Source: Theileria orientalis strain Shintoku
Taxonomy: Eukaryota > Apicomplexa > Aconoidasida > Piroplasmida > Theileriidae
Direction of reading: 5' to 3'
Length of the DNA stretch: 64,000 bases
Assembly: GCF_000740895.1 (NCBI RefSeq)
Contig: NC_025262.1
Location: forward strand, 1,852,001 to 1,916,000
Shown here in pieces: positions 11,871 to 23,040 of the stretch (the first letter of the stretch is position 1; each line of letters begins with the position of its first letter). The translations under genes and the position numbers were made by a program. A model generated the notes under the pieces. The model was not told the origin of the DNA. It worked only from the letters and a program-made list of their open reading frames with translations, and searched no databases.

Positions 11871-12993
11871 ATGATAGATATTAAGTTGAGTCCGCCAAGA
11901 GAAGGAGCACGAGGAGGAAGGGAACAATTTAAGTGGGAAGATTTGAAGTCACACGACCTCAAAGATAGAGAACACTACCTAGGTAAGTGTCAACTAGGAA
12001 TCTATGGAAGTTAAAGGAAAGATAACAAGTAAATAGATACTAAAGATAGTATAATTGAAGCTAATTTAATAAATAAATAGGACACAGCGTAAAGGTTGGA
12101 TTGCTTGAAAGGAAAAATAAGTTTTATAAACACGATTGGTACCTAAAGAAGGAGTCGCTAGGTCACACAGAAAGTGGTGGAAAAGATGAAAAGTTAGATG
12201 AGCAGGAGCTTACGAGAAGATACGAGGAAGAAATTATGCAAGAGATGCTGTAAGAATAGTAGTTAAGAATATAAATGAGTAAATTACGAATATTGTACAC
12301 ACGTGGTAGTAGTGGACTAATAAAATATTAGTTTATAGCATATATAGGGGAGTGAAGCCTAAGAGACTGATGCTACTGAAATCAAAGCCAACAAACCTGA
12401 AGCAATTAGCACAGCTGTTAAATACAGGGACCAGCACAAATACCAGGGGCAACGGTGGGCAGGTAACAGCGCCAGGCTCAAGGAACGCCCCTAAGAGTAG
12501 GACGGCTTCAAGGGCAAGGTCCAGTTCAGGAAAAAGTTACAGAAGCAGTGATGATGATACCAGTGACAGAAGAAGTAGTGGTAATATTGGCAGAGGAATT
12601 AACGCAAGTAGAAGAGCCAGGAGGAGTAAAAGCAGGAGTAGAAGTAGAAGCAATGGTAGAAGTACAAGCAGTGGTAGAAGTTACGAAGATAGATATTCAA
12701 AAGGTAGACACAGGAGTGGTAAAATGAGAGATAAGTTGTCGAAGAAAAGTACCAGTCACAGGGAAGAAAGGTACACATCTGGACGCAGCAGTAGAGGGAA
12801 AAGAAGTAGATCGCCCAGACAAAGGTCAAGTGGCCACAGCGGAACAACAAGACCAAGTGAAAAGTATAGCAGTAAGCACAGTAGCAGGCACCATGAAAGT
12901 AAACGTGGAGAGGGAGGACGAGAGCATAGAGGCAGAGCTAGAGACCAAGACAGGTCAGGCAACCGGGACAGAGATGGCCACAGGAGAAGGTAG
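11871..12993 (+). CDS. MMTAG2-type (kinase-phosphorylation domain) SR-rich protein
   Basis: Model: join(11871..11982, 12081..12249, 12348..12993), 308 residues, phases closing. The N-terminus carries the MMtag signature: RGGREQFKWEDLKSHDLKDR, EHYLGHS across the first splice junction, then KNKFYKHDWYLKK. An acidic LTRRYEEEIMQEML helix follows. From about residue 120 the protein is disordered and rich in Ser-Arg dipeptides, as in splicing-associated RS proteins, ending with RDRDGHRRR. The family is nuclear and poorly characterised, and a role in pre-mRNA processing is inferred from the RS tail. The two introns are both 98 nt. Confidence 0.82.
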
Positions 12994-13587
12994 ATGCCGC
13001 ATGATAGCATATAGTAGATAGCTCACTGGAATATTAACTTCACGACAGTATTTACTTTATACGTTTAATCTGTTTGAGAAAAGTGTGTATGCTATCTTTC
13101 ATGGACTAGGAGCTTGAGAGTTCAAATTTATATACAACATGTATGATAAACAGATGTAAATTAATGCTTAAAAGTTTAAAATAAGTTACAAAAGTAAACG
13201 TGACGTGAATTGTGTAAAAATAAAGTGTAATGGCAAATGGCGCCAACAATAGCTGAAGTTCTACGGCTGATTTATACTAGTCAACCGAAGACTAGAAATT
13301 GAAAATACAGTGATAAAAATGTCAGTGCTAAATTGTTTAAGTTAAGCATTGGTGCATTTAAAATGATGACTAAAGTGGCAAATTAGGCGCAAATATATGA
13401 ACAAGTGTGTTATCAGTACTATTAATGAAATCTATTAGGTCATTGATACTGGTGATGTGAAATTTGAGTTTAGGGTTTTAATAGATAGCGTCATCGACTA
13501 GAGCGTTGAAGAATAATGATAAACACAAAGTTGCAAAGTTAATATAATTGAATTGGAATAGGGAATCAGTGTGATTGATGGTACGAA
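12994..13587. other. Convergent intergenic region containing one arm of an inverted repeat
   Basis: This lies between the 3' ends of the MMTAG2-type gene (+) and the 707-residue protein gene (-). It is AT-rich and noncoding as far as I can see, apart from the repeat arm at 13506-13563. Confidence 0.6.
13506..13563 (+). repeat. Inverted repeat, left arm (partner 16294-16352)
   Basis: The top strand here, starting TTGAAGAATAATGATAAACA and ending GAATTGGAATAGGG, matches the reverse complement of 16294-16352 with about two mismatches in 58 bases. The arm starts about 25 bases beyond the stop codon of the gene at 13588-15711. Confidence 0.9.
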
Positions 13588-15711
13588 TTAGTGAAGTAAG
13601 GTACCTAGTGCTGAAGTGATAGTTCCGATGTTCGAGTACAGGACGTAGCCGGTCGTGACGCCAACGATTCCGACGCCCGCGCCGCTGCCTAGCAGGCCGC
13701 CGACAAGGGGAGTGATGCCGCCTATTTTACCAGGCATACCCAGGGTAGTGCCTCTAATGGTATTTTTTTCTTCATCGAACTCATACGTACTGTATAGTTT
13801 ACCATAGCCATCTGGAAATTCAGGTTCAATTGGTGGCCATGTACCACCTGATAGATATGGAACTGTTGGAGGGGTATCGTATTTAATATTTAATTTAGGT
13901 TCAACATATTCATTACTGGGCTTTCTATAAACTACATCTTTACTCTCTTCGGAAAAATATATTCTTTCGTCCATGAGGGAAGCAATGTTTTGTGGAGTAT
14001 CAAAATCATCTGGTGTCATTTTTATTTTTGGTTTACCAACGATAGTCCAGCCATTGCCTTTATTGGTGTTTTTCCTTATTTCATACCAGTGAAAATCAAT
14101 AGAATCGCTCTCACTGCTAAAGTTGTATTCAGCAGCTGAAATACAGACCTTGTAATGGTGCATATTAGAATGCTCAAAAACATGGATCTCCTTAACAGAT
14201 TTAAATTTAACATTTTCAAACTTCGTGCCATACACCGATATATAATTGATAGAAAAATAGTTTGAATTTGCTGGACTCATGATGTACCTATTGTGAGTTG
14301 GATGCCTCCTTTGGTACGTAACATTAAAGTTAATTTCACCAACGTTAGTTAATGTTTCCCTACCATAATTGTAAGACTTGTTTAGGGTTGTTACTAACTC
14401 AACATTAAGATTGTAAATTTTAGCCTCTATCATATTGATTATGGGTTTAAAATTGGTAAACAGTCTAGGATCCTCAGATAAGAAGTAACATATTTCATAA
14501 TCAAATCCGTCGCGTTTAGTAAGTTGATACCATACAAATATTTTATCGTGCTTTACTTCGTATACAGCGCACAGAAATAAGGGGGAAGTACTACTTCCAT
14601 GGTGAAAGACGTAAAACCCTAAAACTGAGTAGAATGGTAGGTCAGAAATATTTATTGGAGCTTCGGAACAGTTTAATTTGGAAATTGTAAACCTTCTGCC
14701 TTCATCACTATAACTTAGGCACCTGTATCCTAATTCATGGTGGTCTTGAATTAAAACATTTAGCCCATCATGATCAATCTGACTTACAGCGGCTTCTTCA
14801 AATTCTTCTCCGATACCTATTTCCTTTACTTTACCCATCAGTTGCCCTTTAAGATGTTGTAGTGTTAATAGAAGGAAACTGTTATTTTCTTTATAACCAA
14901 GTAATTTGTCCTGTCTTTTCCATCTATAGTTACCTCCCTCATTAACATAGTATTCTTTTTCCTCACCACTTTTATAAATAATAATTAACAAAGGTAACCT
15001 ATTTTGTTTATCTTCTTTATCATAATAGACATCTATACGATTTATGTATTTGTCAATAATTATCAAGCTTTTAATTATTTTTTTTCTGTAAAGAAATAAG
15101 CTAGTTATCCCATTTTTTGCATTTGATGTGTGTGTATAATACTTAAATTCTTCATTAGTGTGCTCTTCAATTTTTGAAATGGGATATTTAACTGGTGTGT
15201 CACTTTTAAGGAAATCCTTATCTGATTTTTCTAATTCAAAGAATTGGAACATGTCGTGCTTATAAGCCAGTTCCTTCAAGTCATTGAAAACATAAGCGAG
15301 GTGCTCTGCTTTTTTCCACACTCCGCTCTTATCTAGTTTATAATTAATACGCATATCTTTTATTCCATCTTCACTTACATTACCGTTATTTTTTAGAAAT
15401 ATACTCAAGTACAAAGGGGTTTCATTGTATCTGATAAAGTAAACCAGTATGTGATCCATCTCCCTATTATTTAATTCAAAGGGAAATAGATTGAAAGTTT
15501 TAGGTTCTTTATCAATATAATAAATAATTTTACGAATTTTACGGATGTTAGTTATTTCATATCGTACGAATAAATCATTAGGTTCACGGGATAAGCGAAT
15601 AATTGTTTCACCTTTATTGTAAGTGTAATTATCCTCTTTGTAATTGGTAATGTGGAATGTCTCAATATAAAGGGCATCAGCCTCTTCTCTATGAGGAGTC
15701 ATTGTAACCAT
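13588..15711 (-). CDS. Lineage-specific modular protein with C-terminal membrane anchor
   Basis: Single exon of 707 residues from the ATG at 15711. An in-frame TAA lies two codons upstream of it, and no signal peptide is visible. It contains beta-rich modules with a recurring pattern: a Tyr-rich strand, then 'PLL/PLF' and an aromatic 'YY...W' end. Examples are VDVYYDKEDKQNRLPLLIII followed by EYYVNEGGNYRWKR (about residues 226-265), HELGYRCLSYSDE (about 328) and SPLFLCAVYEVKH (about 370). The C-terminus is a Gly-rich hydrophobic segment with GLLGSGAGVGIVGVTTGYVL (about 665-690), probably a membrane anchor. The same module pattern recurs in the 2718-residue protein at 39937-48093. No function is known. 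Codon use is very AT-rich. The missing signal peptide may mean a lost first exon. Confidence 0.75.
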   Translation of the reverse strand: MVTMTPHREEADALYIETFHITNYKEDNYTYNKGETIIRLSREPNDLFVRYEITNIRKIRKIIYYIDKEPKTFNLFPFELNNREMDHILVYFIRYNETPLYLSIFLKNNGNVSEDGIKDMRINYKLDKSGVWKKAEHLAYVFNDLKELAYKHDMFQFFELEKSDKDFLKSDTPVKYPISKIEEHTNEEFKYYTHTSNAKNGITSLFLYRKKIIKSLIIIDKYINRIDVYYDKEDKQNRLPLLIIIYKSGEEKEYYVNEGGNYRWKRQDKLLGYKENNSFLLLTLQHLKGQLMGKVKEIGIGEEFEEAAVSQIDHDGLNVLIQDHHELGYRCLSYSDEGRRFTISKLNCSEAPINISDLPFYSVLGFYVFHHGSSTSPLFLCAVYEVKHDKIFVWYQLTKRDGFDYEICYFLSEDPRLFTNFKPIINMIEAKIYNLNVELVTTLNKSYNYGRETLTNVGEINFNVTYQRRHPTHNRYIMSPANSNYFSINYISVYGTKFENVKFKSVKEIHVFEHSNMHHYKVCISAAEYNFSSESDSIDFHWYEIRKNTNKGNGWTIVGKPKIKMTPDDFDTPQNIASLMDERIYFSEESKDVVYRKPSNEYVEPKLNIKYDTPPTVPYLSGGTWPPIEPEFPDGYGKLYSTYEFDEEKNTIRGTTLGMPGKIGGITPLVGGLLGSGAGVGIVGVTTGYVLYSNIGTITSALGTLLH

Positions 15712-16978
15712 CAATTAATCTAATAAAATTTAACAGTTGATACTTTGAATTGATTATCACTATTCTACCCTCTTTCCAAGGATACCTCTACTTTGTGGTT
15801 ATTGGTCTGCTTTAGGATGCTTGTTTTGACGTCGTTGGCACTATCTATTAAATTCTTAAAAAACGTTCAAATTTCTCAAAAATTCGATAGAATGGTTTAA
15901 ATTTGTAATAACTAATATGTTACCTAGTGAATGCCCATGCTTCCATCCAATAGTGAGTAAAATAGTCATTTCCCCATGGCCATGTGTCACATGATACCTC
16001 CCCACCAAACTCGGTTTAAAATGGTCTAAATGCCCAAAAATCATAGAAATTTCAAGCATTTAGAACATATATCAATATTTTCTACCATTTTAAGTGATCA
16101 GCAGTGAAAGAAGGCTAAAATTCTCCAATTTAATGGTTCCCACATGGCACACTGGAATCATACACAGATGGATCAAAAAATTCCTCATCCTTCCTGGAAT
16201 AAAACCATAGACCGCGTCGACAATATACCCTTTCAAAGCGGGTAAGTATCTCTGGTCAGTGTATCTTCCCTGCTGATACAACGCAAACACATACCCCTAT
16301 TCCAATTCAATTAAATTAACTTTGCAACTTTGTGTTTATCGTTATTCTTCAATATCAAGATCAATTTTCCACACAATACATTAAACATACATTATTTAGT
16401 ATCATAAAAGTTTTCAGGACTTAATTTTAGTCCTTATTGGACACTAATCCAATTTTATATTTTTATTAAGCTTTAAATTAACATTCCACTCTAAGAACCT
16501 ACTCATCTTATTTTATTATAAATATCAGTCAATTTTGTAAAGAACAGTTTATTAATAATAGTTACAATCTTTTCAACTAATAGAATGAAAAATTAAGCTG
16601 ATTTGTTTTATTTATATTTGCCTCTTTTGTATTAAAATCCTTCCATTATGTGTTTTCGGCCTTTATGGCCCTTATATGCTCAGATGATGATTACTTTACT
16701 CATGTTTAATATTTTTTATCTCAATTCTCATTGATTGCCTTATATTGTGCCCCCTACCGGTCTTAGCACTGTCGACAACCAATGTGTATATGTGTATACC
16801 ACTTTAACTGCTACCAAAGAACCTATAACACTTTAATCAACATATTCATGCTGTTACTGGCATCTATTAGTCATCTGTATCTGGTTTTGGTCCTAATGGT
16901 CCCATACACACTTGTACCACTCGACAACTGGCCACCACATAGCTGCGTACTCATATATGTGCATTAAACAAATAAATA
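15712..16978. other. Intergenic region with the second inverted-repeat arm
   Basis: AT-rich spacer upstream of the 707-residue gene and downstream of the hydrolase gene. The only clear structure is the repeat arm at 16294-16352. A minus-strand frame at 16090-16290 has a short protein-like stretch (GRYTDQRYLPALKGYIVDAV), but no start, partner exon or family could be found. Confidence 0.5.
16294..16352 (-). repeat. Inverted repeat, right arm (partner 13506-13563)
   Basis: This is the reverse-complement copy of 13506-13563. Read on the + strand, the bases just before the arm also show weak similarity to the minus-strand bases just before the left arm. That suggests the copied segment was once longer. 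Confidence 0.9.
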
Positions 16979-18755
16979 TTAAAGTTGTTTGAGTGATTTG
17001 ACTTGATTTCTGTTAAGTTTGAGGTACTTGAACAGCGGGTTTGTGTTCAGAATGTAGTCTACTGCGCTAAGGTAGTCTCTGGAGTCGTGGACGCTCAGGT
17101 CGATGTGCCCTGACTTCTTGAACAGGAACAGATTAGGCATCAGACTCGCTCGCTCCAGCTCCTGCTTTAGCATTTCAAGCTTCGTCACGTCGTCCTTCGC
17201 CCCCTGCAGAATGTTCACCTTCTTTCTGATCTCATTCCTCCTCAGGTACTCCGCCAAGTTCAACTTACCCAGGTGCCCATCAAATCTACAAAAATGCCAT
17301 TTCCTCTTACTTCTATGTTAAATAACTAAGTGGCAGCAGTTGTAAGTACGGGGCTATTAGCAAATGTAATTAACCACCAATTAACCAATAATGAGCAAAC
17401 GAAAGTACCTGTTGTTGGTCAACGCCATAAGCTGGTTGTAGTACTTGAAGTCACTCGTGTACTGCTTTATGTTAACTACTGGCGATTCCAGTATTATCAT
17501 GTCGAACTCCACCTTCTTCAGCATTTCCACGTCGCAGTTCTTCTTGAAATAGCATCCTCCGGCGTAATTGCCTTCAAATTGGCCGCACATGTTCCCGCTG
17601 CCATCGTCCACCTGGCCTTCACTTCCACTGTCACCATCAGAAGCAGCATCGGCGCCGCTGCCATCGAGATTACTGCTGTCACTGTGGCCTGAACTGTGTG
17701 CGTTCGGCGACCTTAGCGACAGAATATAATCGTACAACATGAGCGCCGAGAGTGAGCTCACTGACTGTGCGTACACAGTGAAGTTTTTTATGTTGTAGTT
17801 TTTATACAGGTAGCTGATTCCGTCGTACAGGTCTGCCACTCCCTTGAGGCCGATGTTACTTTCGAATGAGTTGTTCATGTTGTCAAAGAGGTTCAACACC
17901 AGCACGTGGTTGTTCTCGAGCGCTCCAACCTAAGGGGACAAATTATCTGCTACCAATATTTAGTGCCAACAGATACTAATACTCGCTGCATGGTTAGTAG
18001 CATGGTTAGTAGCCATGGTTACATAGTCTCAATATAGATAGCTAGCAGTATTAGTCACTATGCAGTTGTACAATTTCATACCTGGTTGAGAACGTTCAGA
18101 AATGGCAGTGACGACTGTAAATTGCCAAACCAGCCGTGCATTAAAATAAATGCGGATTTGGCGTTTTTATTTTGTGATTTTATAAACCAGCATTTGTTAG
18201 GCATTTTACATCCAAAGTTTTTGTTTACATTCACCTGCTAATCAGTTAAACCTAGTTAACTAGGAGAGTAGCTAGACGTTGTCCCAAAAGTACCTGTTGG
18301 TAGTTTATCCCGAATGAGAGTGGCGTGGAGTAATTTGGTATATTAAGTTTACTAAATCAAAGTTAACTTCTATCGCAACCAGCTGTTAAGCTACCAAACG
18401 ATTATCTGACTAGTTAATAATAAGTGCTATTTAGTCCATTAAAGATACCATGTGAGATAGTAGTTGTTGATTTCGGTGTTTAACAGATTCCCGAGTTGTA
18501 TATTAAAGGGGTTTATCAGATAAAAATTAAAAAAGGAGCTCAGCAGGCGATAGCGGACGTACTCATACAGGTGGTTGAAGATCTTCAGCAGAATGTTCTT
18601 GAGGACGTCCTCACTGCTCTTCAGCTCGTTCAGAACCTGCAGACAGATTGTAAGACTGTGTGTATCTGCTTTGTTACCTACGATCGTACCTGTTGCTTAA
18701 ATATATTAGTGCTAAAGTCGTCTTTGAGCTTATTGATTAGGCCATATTTCCTCGT
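16979..18755 (-). CDS. Alpha/beta hydrolase (serine hydrolase fold), 5' end unresolved
   Basis: Model: complement(16979..17285, 17409..17929, 18082..18234, 18294..18351, 18449..18636, 18690..<18755), 430 residues in perfect phase. The first start codon was not found. The order follows the BEM46/S33-type fold: STPLSFGINYQQ before the core, FILMHGWFG (oxyanion His-Gly, about residue 137), nucleophile elbow VYAQSVSSLSAL with Ser at about 211, ILQGAKDDV with the acid Asp at about 362, and KKSGHIDL with the catalytic His at about 390. The elbow lacks the glycines of G-x-S-x-G (it reads A-Q-S-V-S), so catalysis is less certain. A Ser/Asp/Gly-rich insert follows the elbow. The N-terminal 100 residues are helical and not recognised. 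The substrate is unknown; lipid esters or acyl groups are usual for relatives. Confidence 0.82.
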
Positions 18756-19934
18756 CTAAATCCACTATTAACCAACGCCAATTTCTGGCACCTAACTAGC
18801 GAAAACACTAATTTTTACTAATATTTACTAATTGTACGTAATCCGTACGTTTTGGCTGTGTAAAATTCCAGTTTTGAACTTGGGTGTATTGTTAATATTA
18901 ATACAATTAATTGAGACAAGGGTGGTTAAAGTTAGTAGCGATTTGGTTAAATTCATTGTTTTACAGTCCTATATTCATTTACAGGTTGATAAACAGGCAG
19001 GGGCTGGCGAATACTGTGATGAAATTAAATACACACGAAAGATTCTATTGACAGCACCAGAAAATTTACAAATTATCACAGAATAAAATACATATGGAGC
19101 CTAACAAGTACATTTGAAATTTATAACTGAATTTAGGGGAGGACGAGTACATTTAAAACGTTATAAGTAAGGTTGTATGATATTAGGATTCCATTATTGT
19201 GAGGCTAAGATTCCACACGCTGTTAGGGCCTTTATATGTAAATCTATCTTTAAATTAATAAATAACCCATTAATATTTTGGAATAATTTAATAATAAATG
19301 AATATGCTATTAAATTGAGAAGGTAAATCGATTATTCCATAATAATCCATATATTTCATTTGATGCGTGTGTAAATGTTTTTGTGTGTAAATTATACATC
19401 TATTTGTCTATATCCGTGCCGAAAATCATATATGTTCGATATCTATACGTAGATTCAACATAATCTATCCCAATTTGTATAGTTTACGCCTTTATACTGT
19501 CTGTTTATAGTTAAGTTCCTATTGAAATTTTAGATTCCATCAGTTGATGTTGTACATATTATGTTTACAATAGCTTCATGTGTATAGTTTCTATATGTGT
19601 GATCTTTGAACCCTTATTTGTTCACATCATTTCCGAATATGAAATTAAATATGTGTACTGCTTGAATGTGTAAATCATAAATGGCTAGCTGCGGGTAACT
19701 CCATAGTTAATATAGGCCAGGATAATGTAGTGTTGTATTATTTTATACGCATAGCCGTCCAGAGACAGTTGTAAAGTATTTTATGCTTTTTAAAAGTAGA
19801 TAGTAAGTAAGATAAAACATTTTAAGAAATAAATTTAACGCAGATTAAACAATAGATATAGAGTAAAATTCTAGCAAATCTATTTAAATTAATCCGGAAC
19901 TGATTTAAGTAGGATATAACAAAGTAGATTAAAA
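18756..19934. other. Divergent AT-rich intergenic region
   Basis: It should contain the missing start of the hydrolase gene and the promoter of the secreted protein at 19935. An 84-codon plus-strand frame at 18832-19086 has no recognisable content and I treat it as chance. Nothing else is visible. Confidence 0.5.
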
Positions 19935-21848
19935 ATGAATTTTGTTATTTGTCTATTCATTTTGATAGTACCCAGTAGTACTATGCCAATTCATGGCTCG
20001 AAGAATAGCGAAGATAACGCTAGAGATATAACAGAAGATATCAGACGAGTGGTACAAAAAAGACTAGATCTAGCGAATAAACATTACGAAGAAATAAAAA
20101 AGGAATTATATAACGATGAACTTAGTAAATTAAAGGGAGAAGAAGGATTGTCGGAAAAGGAAAATCAATTATTATTAAAGACACTGTTACAACATGAAAA
20201 GGATATGGAGAGATTAAAAATAGAATTAAAAGGGATAAAAAAAGTAGATAAAGAAGAAAAAGATGAAGATGAAGAAGAAGAAGTAAAGAATATATTGAAA
20301 GGTGAGGATGAAAGTAAACAAGAAGGAATAAAAGAGGAAAAAAAGGAAGAAGAAGCAATGGAAACAGAAGAAAAGGAAAAGAATAAGAAATCTGATGAAA
20401 GTGTAGAGCCATTGACGAAACAAATACTAACAGGATTGAAAATACTGGAAGATATGCTGAATGAAGATGAAAATAAAGTATTGGAAGAAAAAGGAGTAGA
20501 AACAAGTATGTTGATGGAAGAAGAATCGACATCAGAAAGAGAACAATTCATGTTAGAACAAGATAAACTGCTAATAGAACAGGAGAGGAAGACAAGAGAA
20601 GAGATAGAAAAATTAATGGAAGAAGACGACGATTACCTATACACAAGTAATAATCAAGCATCACTGGTGGAGAGAATGAACATGTTATACGGATACCCAA
20701 GAGAAGGAACGTCAAAAAAAGAAAAAAAAGAAAAAAAAGAAGAAGGAAGTAAAGGAGAGATTTGGAAGGGATTTAAGGAAAGGTGGAAAAGAGAAGAAGC
20801 GGCAAATAATTTAAGAGGAGATGAGAAAAGTAGCATTATGTTGGAACAGAAGGAAAAAAAACAAGATAAAAAAGAAAAAAAAAAGAAAGATGATGGTAAC
20901 AGAAAAGAAGTTTGTAAGAAGGAACAAGATGAAACGAGAGATTTAAATTATAAGAAGGAATACAAAAATAGAAGAGAAGAAAGTGAAGCCAGAAAAGAAA
21001 TGTCAACACCAGAATTGGAAATAAGTGACCTGTCGAGCGACGAGTCGACAAAAAACCATTTCTCATACATACCAGAAGAAGGAAGGTCGAATTACAACAG
21101 CGATTTGGACAACGACGGAAATCTGGTCATAGACGAAAGCGAAGAAACGGAACACTCGAGTGAAGAAAATTATTGGACATCAGAGTATGATATAAGAACA
21201 GCGAAGAAGGCAAGAGTGGATGACGGAAAAAAAGAAAAAGAAAAGTCAACAATAGAACCGATAAGTAGAAGTAGCGGTTGCAGTAAAAGTGGCAGTAGAA
21301 GTAGAAGTAGTAGTAGTAATGGTAGTAAAAGAAAAAATAAAAGAGGAAAAAAGGATGGAAACAAAAAAGTGACTAAAGTGGAAGAAAAAAAAGACGATAA
21401 CGAAATGGGAAAAAATGCTGGTCTTTTTATAGAAAAAGATAAAGTCAAGGTGGAAGGAAAAGAAACCTGCAAGGCAGAGGCGGCACTGAAGGTAGATATA
21501 ATGCAGATGCAGGAAACAATGAAGGCGCTGGTGGAACTGGGAAAGGAAAGGTTGAAGCTGATAACAGAAAAAAATAACGTAGAGCTGCACATAGAGTGGA
21601 TAAAGGTGGGACTGAACAGAGGAGCCTTTGGAGAGTCACTGCAAAATTACTTTGTGAGAACAATAAAGGAGATGGAAGAAGGAATGAAGATGATGGAGGA
21701 AAGAATAAAGGAGATAGAAGTGGACGAAGGGAGGTTGAGGAGAGAGATGAAGATAATGTACCCCTACGGAGACTACATGATAGTCGACGGAGACCAGCAG
21801 ACAGTAGCGCAGGTGGTGGAAGTGGAGGAAGTGATAGTAATAGAGTAG
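19935..21848 (+). CDS. Secreted Lys/Glu-rich protein, lineage-specific
   Basis: Single exon of 637 residues. The N-terminus MNFVICLFILIVPSSTMPIH is a signal peptide. The body is highly charged and predicted helical or coiled coil, with long Lys/Glu runs (e.g. KEEKDEDEEEEVKN). It also has a Ser/Arg patch followed by KRKNKRGKKDGNKK near residue 475, which resembles a nuclear localisation signal. The last about 130 residues are less repetitive and look folded: IMQMQETMKALVELGKERLK, VELHIEWIKVGLNRGAF, YFVRTIKEMEEGMKMMEERI and YPYGDYMIVDGDQQ. A host-cell-directed role is plausible for a secreted Theileria protein with an NLS-like patch, but that is inference. The coding strand is almost pure purine in places. 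No family was recognised. Confidence 0.75.
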   Translation: MNFVICLFILIVPSSTMPIHGSKNSEDNARDITEDIRRVVQKRLDLANKHYEEIKKELYNDELSKLKGEEGLSEKENQLLLKTLLQHEKDMERLKIELKGIKKVDKEEKDEDEEEEVKNILKGEDESKQEGIKEEKKEEEAMETEEKEKNKKSDESVEPLTKQILTGLKILEDMLNEDENKVLEEKGVETSMLMEEESTSEREQFMLEQDKLLIEQERKTREEIEKLMEEDDDYLYTSNNQASLVERMNMLYGYPREGTSKKEKKEKKEEGSKGEIWKGFKERWKREEAANNLRGDEKSSIMLEQKEKKQDKKEKKKKDDGNRKEVCKKEQDETRDLNYKKEYKNRREESEARKEMSTPELEISDLSSDESTKNHFSYIPEEGRSNYNSDLDNDGNLVIDESEETEHSSEENYWTSEYDIRTAKKARVDDGKKEKEKSTIEPISRSSGCSKSGSRSRSSSSNGSKRKNKRGKKDGNKKVTKVEEKKDDNEMGKNAGLFIEKDKVKVEGKETCKAEAALKVDIMQMQETMKALVELGKERLKLITEKNNVELHIEWIKVGLNRGAFGESLQNYFVRTIKEMEEGMKMMEERIKEIEVDEGRLRREMKIMYPYGDYMIVDGDQQTVAQVVEVEEVIVIE

Positions 21849-21849
21849 T

Positions 21850-22180
21850 ATATGCTATTGAATGTTAGTAGATGTTGGTAGATGACATAGGATGTTGGTG
21901 ATGTTAGAAGATGCTATAGGATGTTGGTAGATGATGGTAGATAATGGTAGAAGACATTGGACGCTGGTTGATGCTATTGAATGTTGGTAGAAGACATTGG
22001 ACGATATTGAATGTTAGTAAATGTTGGTAGATGCTGGTAGATGATATTGGAAGATACAAGATGCTATTAGATGGCATTATATGAAACAAGAAGATACGAA
22101 ATGCAGCCAGAAGATATTGAATGCTATTACAAAATATTGAATGGTACCAGTTGGCAGTATATGCAACTGCTACTGGAAGG
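21850..22180 (+). repeat. Degenerate minisatellite downstream of the secreted K/E-rich gene
   Basis: Immediately after the stop codon come roughly twenty imperfect copies of a short theme related to 'GATGTTGGTAGATGCTATT' and 'GAAGACATTGGACG', all in the same orientation. Spacing is irregular and copies are diverged. No reading frame continues through it, so it is probably 3' UTR or spacer. The rest of the spacer up to 23040 is AT-rich, with a duplicated 'GTTATTTAGTTGCCAAAA' near 22431-22466 and nothing else. Confidence 0.75.
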
Positions 22181-23040
22181 AAGCAGATGCCAATAACTGG
22201 CATCACCTGCCGATAGGCAATCATTTAAAGAAACCTCAAAGAATAGTAAACGTATAATAGATGTGTATAATGTAAGCATACGTAGTAGATGTAGTATAAA
22301 TAACACATTTAACTTAATGTATGGAAATTTTAAAAGTTAAAGCAAAGTGTGTTAAGAAAAAAAGTAAATGTTAAAGAAGAGATTAAATAAGTCAGTAGTG
22401 GATGTACATTAATTGCTTAAAGTACGTAAAGTTATTTAGTTGCCAAAAGTTATTTAGTTGCTAAAAGTGATATAAGTAAGTGCGTTGGTTTAGTAGAATG
22501 TTTAGAGTTTTATGAAACTAGTAGGCAAGTCCATCTTAGCAAGTGGTAAATAGTGAAACCAGATAAAGGTTAAACCAAGCAGGAACAAAAAAGTAAAAAT
22601 AAACAAACAACAAATATAACACCAAAACAATTAAATAAGCCCCTGTCGTCGTCCATGATGATATAAATGTAAACAAATTGATAGTGAATAAAAAGAGTTT
22701 AAAAAGTAAATGATTATTTAAAATTTAAATACAATAGTATTTTAAATAGTAAATGAGTAGTAGATCTAAAATATAATAGCAAGTGATTTATCTAAAATAT
22801 AATGATAAATAAATAAATAAATGATCTGAAAACTAAAAATAAGGAGATAATTGATCTAAAAAATAAATCAGAAACTGTGAATATAGATAAGTGTGAACAT
22901 AGATGGATCAAGACAAAAAATTAAGAGAGTGCTGATTAATAGATTAAAAATGGAAATGAATGTAATATGAATACGAATATAAAAATAAATAAAATAAATG
23001 AATGTAATATGAATGAAATAGATTAGAAATGGAAATGAAT

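Noticed and set aside
15712..15860. Possible upstream exon of the 707-residue protein (minus strand, reading NDVKTSILKQTNNHKVEVSL)
   Set aside because: A GT-AG pair exists, but the joined frame meets a TAA before the ATG in the phase allowed, so it cannot be attached.
16090..16290. Minus-strand frame with a protein-like stretch beside the right inverted-repeat arm
   Set aside because: No start codon, splice partner or family was found. It was kept only as a note under the spacer.
18832..19086. 84-codon + strand frame between two genes
   Set aside because: It has no family features or signal peptide and no plausible partner exon. It probably overlaps the unresolved 5' part of the minus-strand hydrolase gene.
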